Below are positions 30,215 through 31,934 of a DNA stretch of 31,934 nt, piece after piece (the stretch's first letter is position 1; each line of letters starts with the position of its first letter). This DNA comes from Lachnospiraceae bacterium (GTDB lineage: Bacteria; Bacillota; Clostridia; Lachnospirales; Lachnospiraceae). The position numbers and the translations under genes are program-made. The stretch spans positions 1-31,934 of the forward strand of contig CAAFJI010000232.1 of the NCBI GenBank assembly GCA_900763175.1. The letters are read 5' to 3'. The notes below the pieces were generated by a model that was not told the DNA's origin, searched no databases, and saw only the letters and a list, made by a program, of their open reading frames with translations.

Positions 30215-31126
30215 TTAAAAATCACCCAGGAATTTCACTTCCGGTTCCAGCTTCACGCCGTACTTCTCTTCCACGATCCGCTGAACATCTGCCATCAGGT
30301 TTCTTACATCCCGAGCAGTAGCATTCCCGGTATTGATCACAAATCCACAATGCTTCTCTGATACCTGGGCGCCACCGACCTGATAGCCTCTAAGACCGCT
30401 GTCCATGATCAGCTTTCCGGCAAAATATCCTTCCGGTCTTTTGAAGGTACTGCCTGCACTTGGATACTGGAGGGGCTGTTTGCTGCTTCGCATCCCAGCC
30501 AGCTCCTGCATCCGGGCTTTGATCTGTTCTTTGTCTCCTTTTTCCAGAGAAAGGACCGCACTTAAAACAATGTATCCTGCTTCTTTTATAGCGCTGGTCC
30601 GGTATCCCATGGCAAGCTCTTCTGCCTGCAGGGTGCGGATCTCGCCTTCCCGGGTCAAAACAGTAACTTCCTTTATAACATCCTTCATTTCACCGCCATA
30701 GGCTCCGGCATTCATCACGACAGCACCGCCAAGGGTTCCTGGAATTCCGCCGGCAAATTCAAAGCCTGTAAGAGATTCCTCTCTGGCTGCTGCTGCGATC
30801 TGAGATAACAGTGCTCCTGCCTGGGCTGTAATCTGACATCCCTGCACCTTAACTTCTCCAAAGCCTTTGTACAGCTGGATCACCACGCCCTGATAGCCCT
30901 TATCACTTACAAGAAGATTGCTTCCATTCCCAAGAACAAACCAGGGAATTCCTTCTTCTCTGCAGATTTTGAAAATCCCTGCTATTTCCTCTGTGGACTT
31001 CGGAACCAGAAAAAGCTCTGCCGGTCCGCCAATACGAAATGTAGTATGTCTGCTCATAGGTTCCGCTTCCAGTATCTGGTTCTCATTCAGAATCTCACTG
31101 AACCGCTGCTTTCTATTTTCCTTCAC
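30215..31126 (-). CDS. murB: UDP-N-acetylenolpyruvoylglucosamine reductase
   Basis: A 303-residue MurB, an FAD enzyme that reduces UDP-GlcNAc-enolpyruvate to UDP-MurNAc with NADPH. FAD-binding stretches include PAELFLVPKSTEE, LGNGSNLLVSD and GIPGTLGGAVVMNAGAYGGE. The proton-donor serine is in YPSAGSTFKRP and the catalytic glutamate in the final EPEVKFLG. The length and motifs fit type II MurB. The start is GTG at 31126 with GAGG about 10 nt upstream. First gene of a probable murB-rapZ-whiA-crh operon. Confidence 0.97.
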   Translation of the reverse strand: MKENRKQRFSEILNENQILEAEPMSRHTTFRIGGPAELFLVPKSTEEIAGIFKICREEGIPWFVLGNGSNLLVSDKGYQGVVIQLYKGFGEVKVQGCQITAQAGALLSQIAAAAREESLTGFEFAGGIPGTLGGAVVMNAGAYGGEMKDVIKEVTVLTREGEIRTLQAEELAMGYRTSAIKEAGYIVLSAVLSLEKGDKEQIKARMQELAGMRSSKQPLQYPSAGSTFKRPEGYFAGKLIMDSGLRGYQVGGAQVSEKHCGFVINTGNATARDVRNLMADVQRIVEEKYGVKLEPEVKFLGDF

Positions 31127-31184
31127 AGATTTACATCCTCTAGCTTTCTATTTTGTGTCTGGCTTTTTATCGCCATGTCGTTTT

Positions 31185-31213
31185 ATTATACTATTGAACC
31201 TGTAAAATGTACA
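31185..31213 (-). promoter_or_regulatory. Promoter of the murB operon
   Basis: A perfect TATAAT (31185-31190) with TGTACA (31208-31213; 4 of 6 matches to TTGACA) at 17 nt on the - strand. It lies back to back with the spoVAB promoter. Confidence 0.6.
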
Positions 31214-31223
31214 GAACAAAAGT

Positions 31224-31252
31224 GCATAATTCCACGTTTCTTTTCCATACTA
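31224..31252 (+). promoter_or_regulatory. Sigma-G-like forespore promoter for spoVAB
   Basis: GCATA (31224-31228), 17 nt, then CATACTA (31246-31252). This fits the published sigma-G consensus form (GMATR, 17-18 nt, CATWMTA) at every position. It is 54 nt before the start codon of a sporulation gene, which raises its credibility. Confidence 0.65.
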
Positions 31253-31306
31253 TATATGACGCTTCCCGTTGTTGAAAAATAATCTTTCCGGAAAGGAGTA
31301 CCTTTT

Positions 31307-31726
31307 ATGTTCCAGCAGATTCTTCTGGCCGTTATTGGCTTTAGCTCCGGTGTGATCATCGCCGGAGGTGTGGTAGGCCTTCTCATCGGACTTTCCATTG
31401 TTCCCCGCTATGCCGGTATCACCCACACAGGAAAGCACATACTATTATATGAAGATATTACTTTACTTGGAATCCTCTTTGGCAATCTTTTCTCTCTTTA
31501 CCAGTGGCATATTCCAGGGGGAACGGTATTTCTTCTCTTCATAGGCCTGTTCTCCGGTATCTTTCTTGGAGGATGGATCATGGCTCTTGCTGAAATGGCT
31601 GACGTCTTTCCCATTTTTTTCCGCCGCATTAAGTTTACAGAAGGGATTTCCTTCGTCGTTACAGCCATTGCTCTTGGAAAAGCCTTCGGCTCCCTATACT
31701 ATTTTTCCCAAAAATGGTTTCCATAA
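31307..31726 (+). CDS. spoVAB: Stage V sporulation protein AB
   Basis: A 139-residue integral membrane protein of the same length as Bacillus SpoVAB (about 141). It has four hydrophobic segments and the family features VVGLLIGLSIVPRYAGIT near residue 22, LLYEDITLLGILFG, MALAEMADVFPIFFRRI and a final ALGKAFGSLYYF. SpoVA proteins move dipicolinic acid into the forespore and out during germination. AAAGGAG precedes the ATG. No spoVAA lies upstream (the neighbour is divergent murB) and no gene is seen in the next 208 nt, so it looks separated from a full spoVA operon. Confidence 0.9.
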   Translation: MFQQILLAVIGFSSGVIIAGGVVGLLIGLSIVPRYAGITHTGKHILLYEDITLLGILFGNLFSLYQWHIPGGTVFLLFIGLFSGIFLGGWIMALAEMADVFPIFFRRIKFTEGISFVVTAIALGKAFGSLYYFSQKWFP

Positions 31727-31755
31727 ATAAGGATTGCTGACTCCCAGCCCGTACC

Positions 31756-31837
31756 AGAGCGTGCCCTCAGAATCGTTCCTGCAATCTGCAAGCTCTAGAG
31801 CGTGCCCCCAAAATCATTCCTGCAATCTGCACGCCCC
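31756..31837. repeat. Two tandem 41-bp imperfect repeats
   Basis: Units at 31756-31796 and 31797-31837 both begin AGAGCGTGCC and share TTCCTGCAATCTGCA and nearly all other positions, differing at only a few sites. They lie in non-coding sequence after spoVAB. Confidence 0.8.
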
Positions 31838-31843
31838 ATTTTG

Positions 31844-31901
31844 CGGGACTTTTGTCCCGAATTCGGTTGTCGTAGCCCGCTACGACGCCCTCATCCGGGA
31901 C
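31844..31901. repeat. Cluster of dyads with a competing arm
   Basis: CGGGAC (31844-31849) pairs with GTCCCG (31854-31859). GTCGTAGC (31869-31876) pairs perfectly with GCTACGAC (31879-31886). A second CGGGAC (31896-31901) can pair with the same GTCCCG, enclosing the middle hairpin. No coding capacity is seen from 31727 to the window end. Confidence 0.65.
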
Positions 31902-31934
31902 AAATTTCCCACAAACTGTGACGCACATCTTGCA

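Noticed and set aside
13922..31804. Shared 11-mer TCTAGAGCGTG between the map-infA dyad and the terminal repeats
   Set aside because: An 11-base match between two places in a 32-kb window is expected by chance, and the flanking sequence is not alignable.
1..31934. CRISPR arrays, tRNA or rRNA genes, prophage or transposase genes
   Set aside because: No regularly spaced repeats, cloverleaf sequences, rRNA segments or recognisable mobile-element proteins were seen on either strand.

Overview
The window looks like chromosomal DNA of a spore-forming, Gram-positive Clostridia, most likely a member of the Lachnospiraceae (Blautia-like, tentative). The evidence is the complete S10-spc-alpha ribosomal protein cluster ending with adk-map-infA-rpmJ-rpsM-rpsK-rpsD-rpoA-rplQ, a zinc-type uS14, a C4-zinc adenylate kinase, the murT/gatD pair, a murB-rapZ-whiA-crh cluster, a spoVAB sporulation gene, strong Shine-Dalgarno sequences and AT-rich spacers. 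No tRNA, rRNA, CRISPR array, transposase or prophage gene is visible.

Layout. 1-2130 (+): a LysR regulator and a stand-alone class II aldolase, ending in a bidirectional terminator. 2246-3937 (-): a Mrp-type Fe-S carrier ATPase preceded by a CsoR-like metal sensor with a histidine-rich N-terminus, and a small unknown gene. 4149-4721 (+): xanthine phosphoribosyltransferase with its own sigma-A promoter. 4862-9827 (-): a compact run GDPD-murT-gatD-WYL regulator-lipoprotein, combining peptidoglycan amidation with an orphan sugar-binding-type lipoprotein. 9911-26531 (-): about 16.6 kb of ribosomal protein, secretion, adk/map/infA and RNA polymerase alpha genes. 26977-31126 (-): murB-rapZ-whiA-crh plus a two-membrane-segment protein with an acidic tail. 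31307-31726 (+): spoVAB behind a sigma-G-like promoter. 31727-31934: non-coding, repeat- and hairpin-rich.

Transcription. The S10 operon has a clear sigma-A promoter at 26773-26801 and a structured leader of about 235 nt. A terminator after infA (13569-13622) followed by a fresh promoter (13498-13526) splits the cluster into S10-spc-adk-map-infA and an alpha unit (rpmJ to rplQ). A terminator at 9846-9882 ends the alpha unit.

Most notable: several spacers inside the ribosomal operon are far longer than needed and carry dyads readable as mRNA structure. The best case is a pair of homologous elements of about 125 nt directly downstream of rpsZ and of rpsH. Each is a 58-bp unit plus a 36-bp partial unit at identical spacing, and helices are kept through consistent base changes. 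I do not recognise it as a described element. Other points of interest are the S10 leader with mutually exclusive hairpins, a Crh with Glu at position 15, an apparently catalytically dead SipW-like protein, and an orphan lipoprotein with a truncated WYL regulator in the murT/gatD operon.
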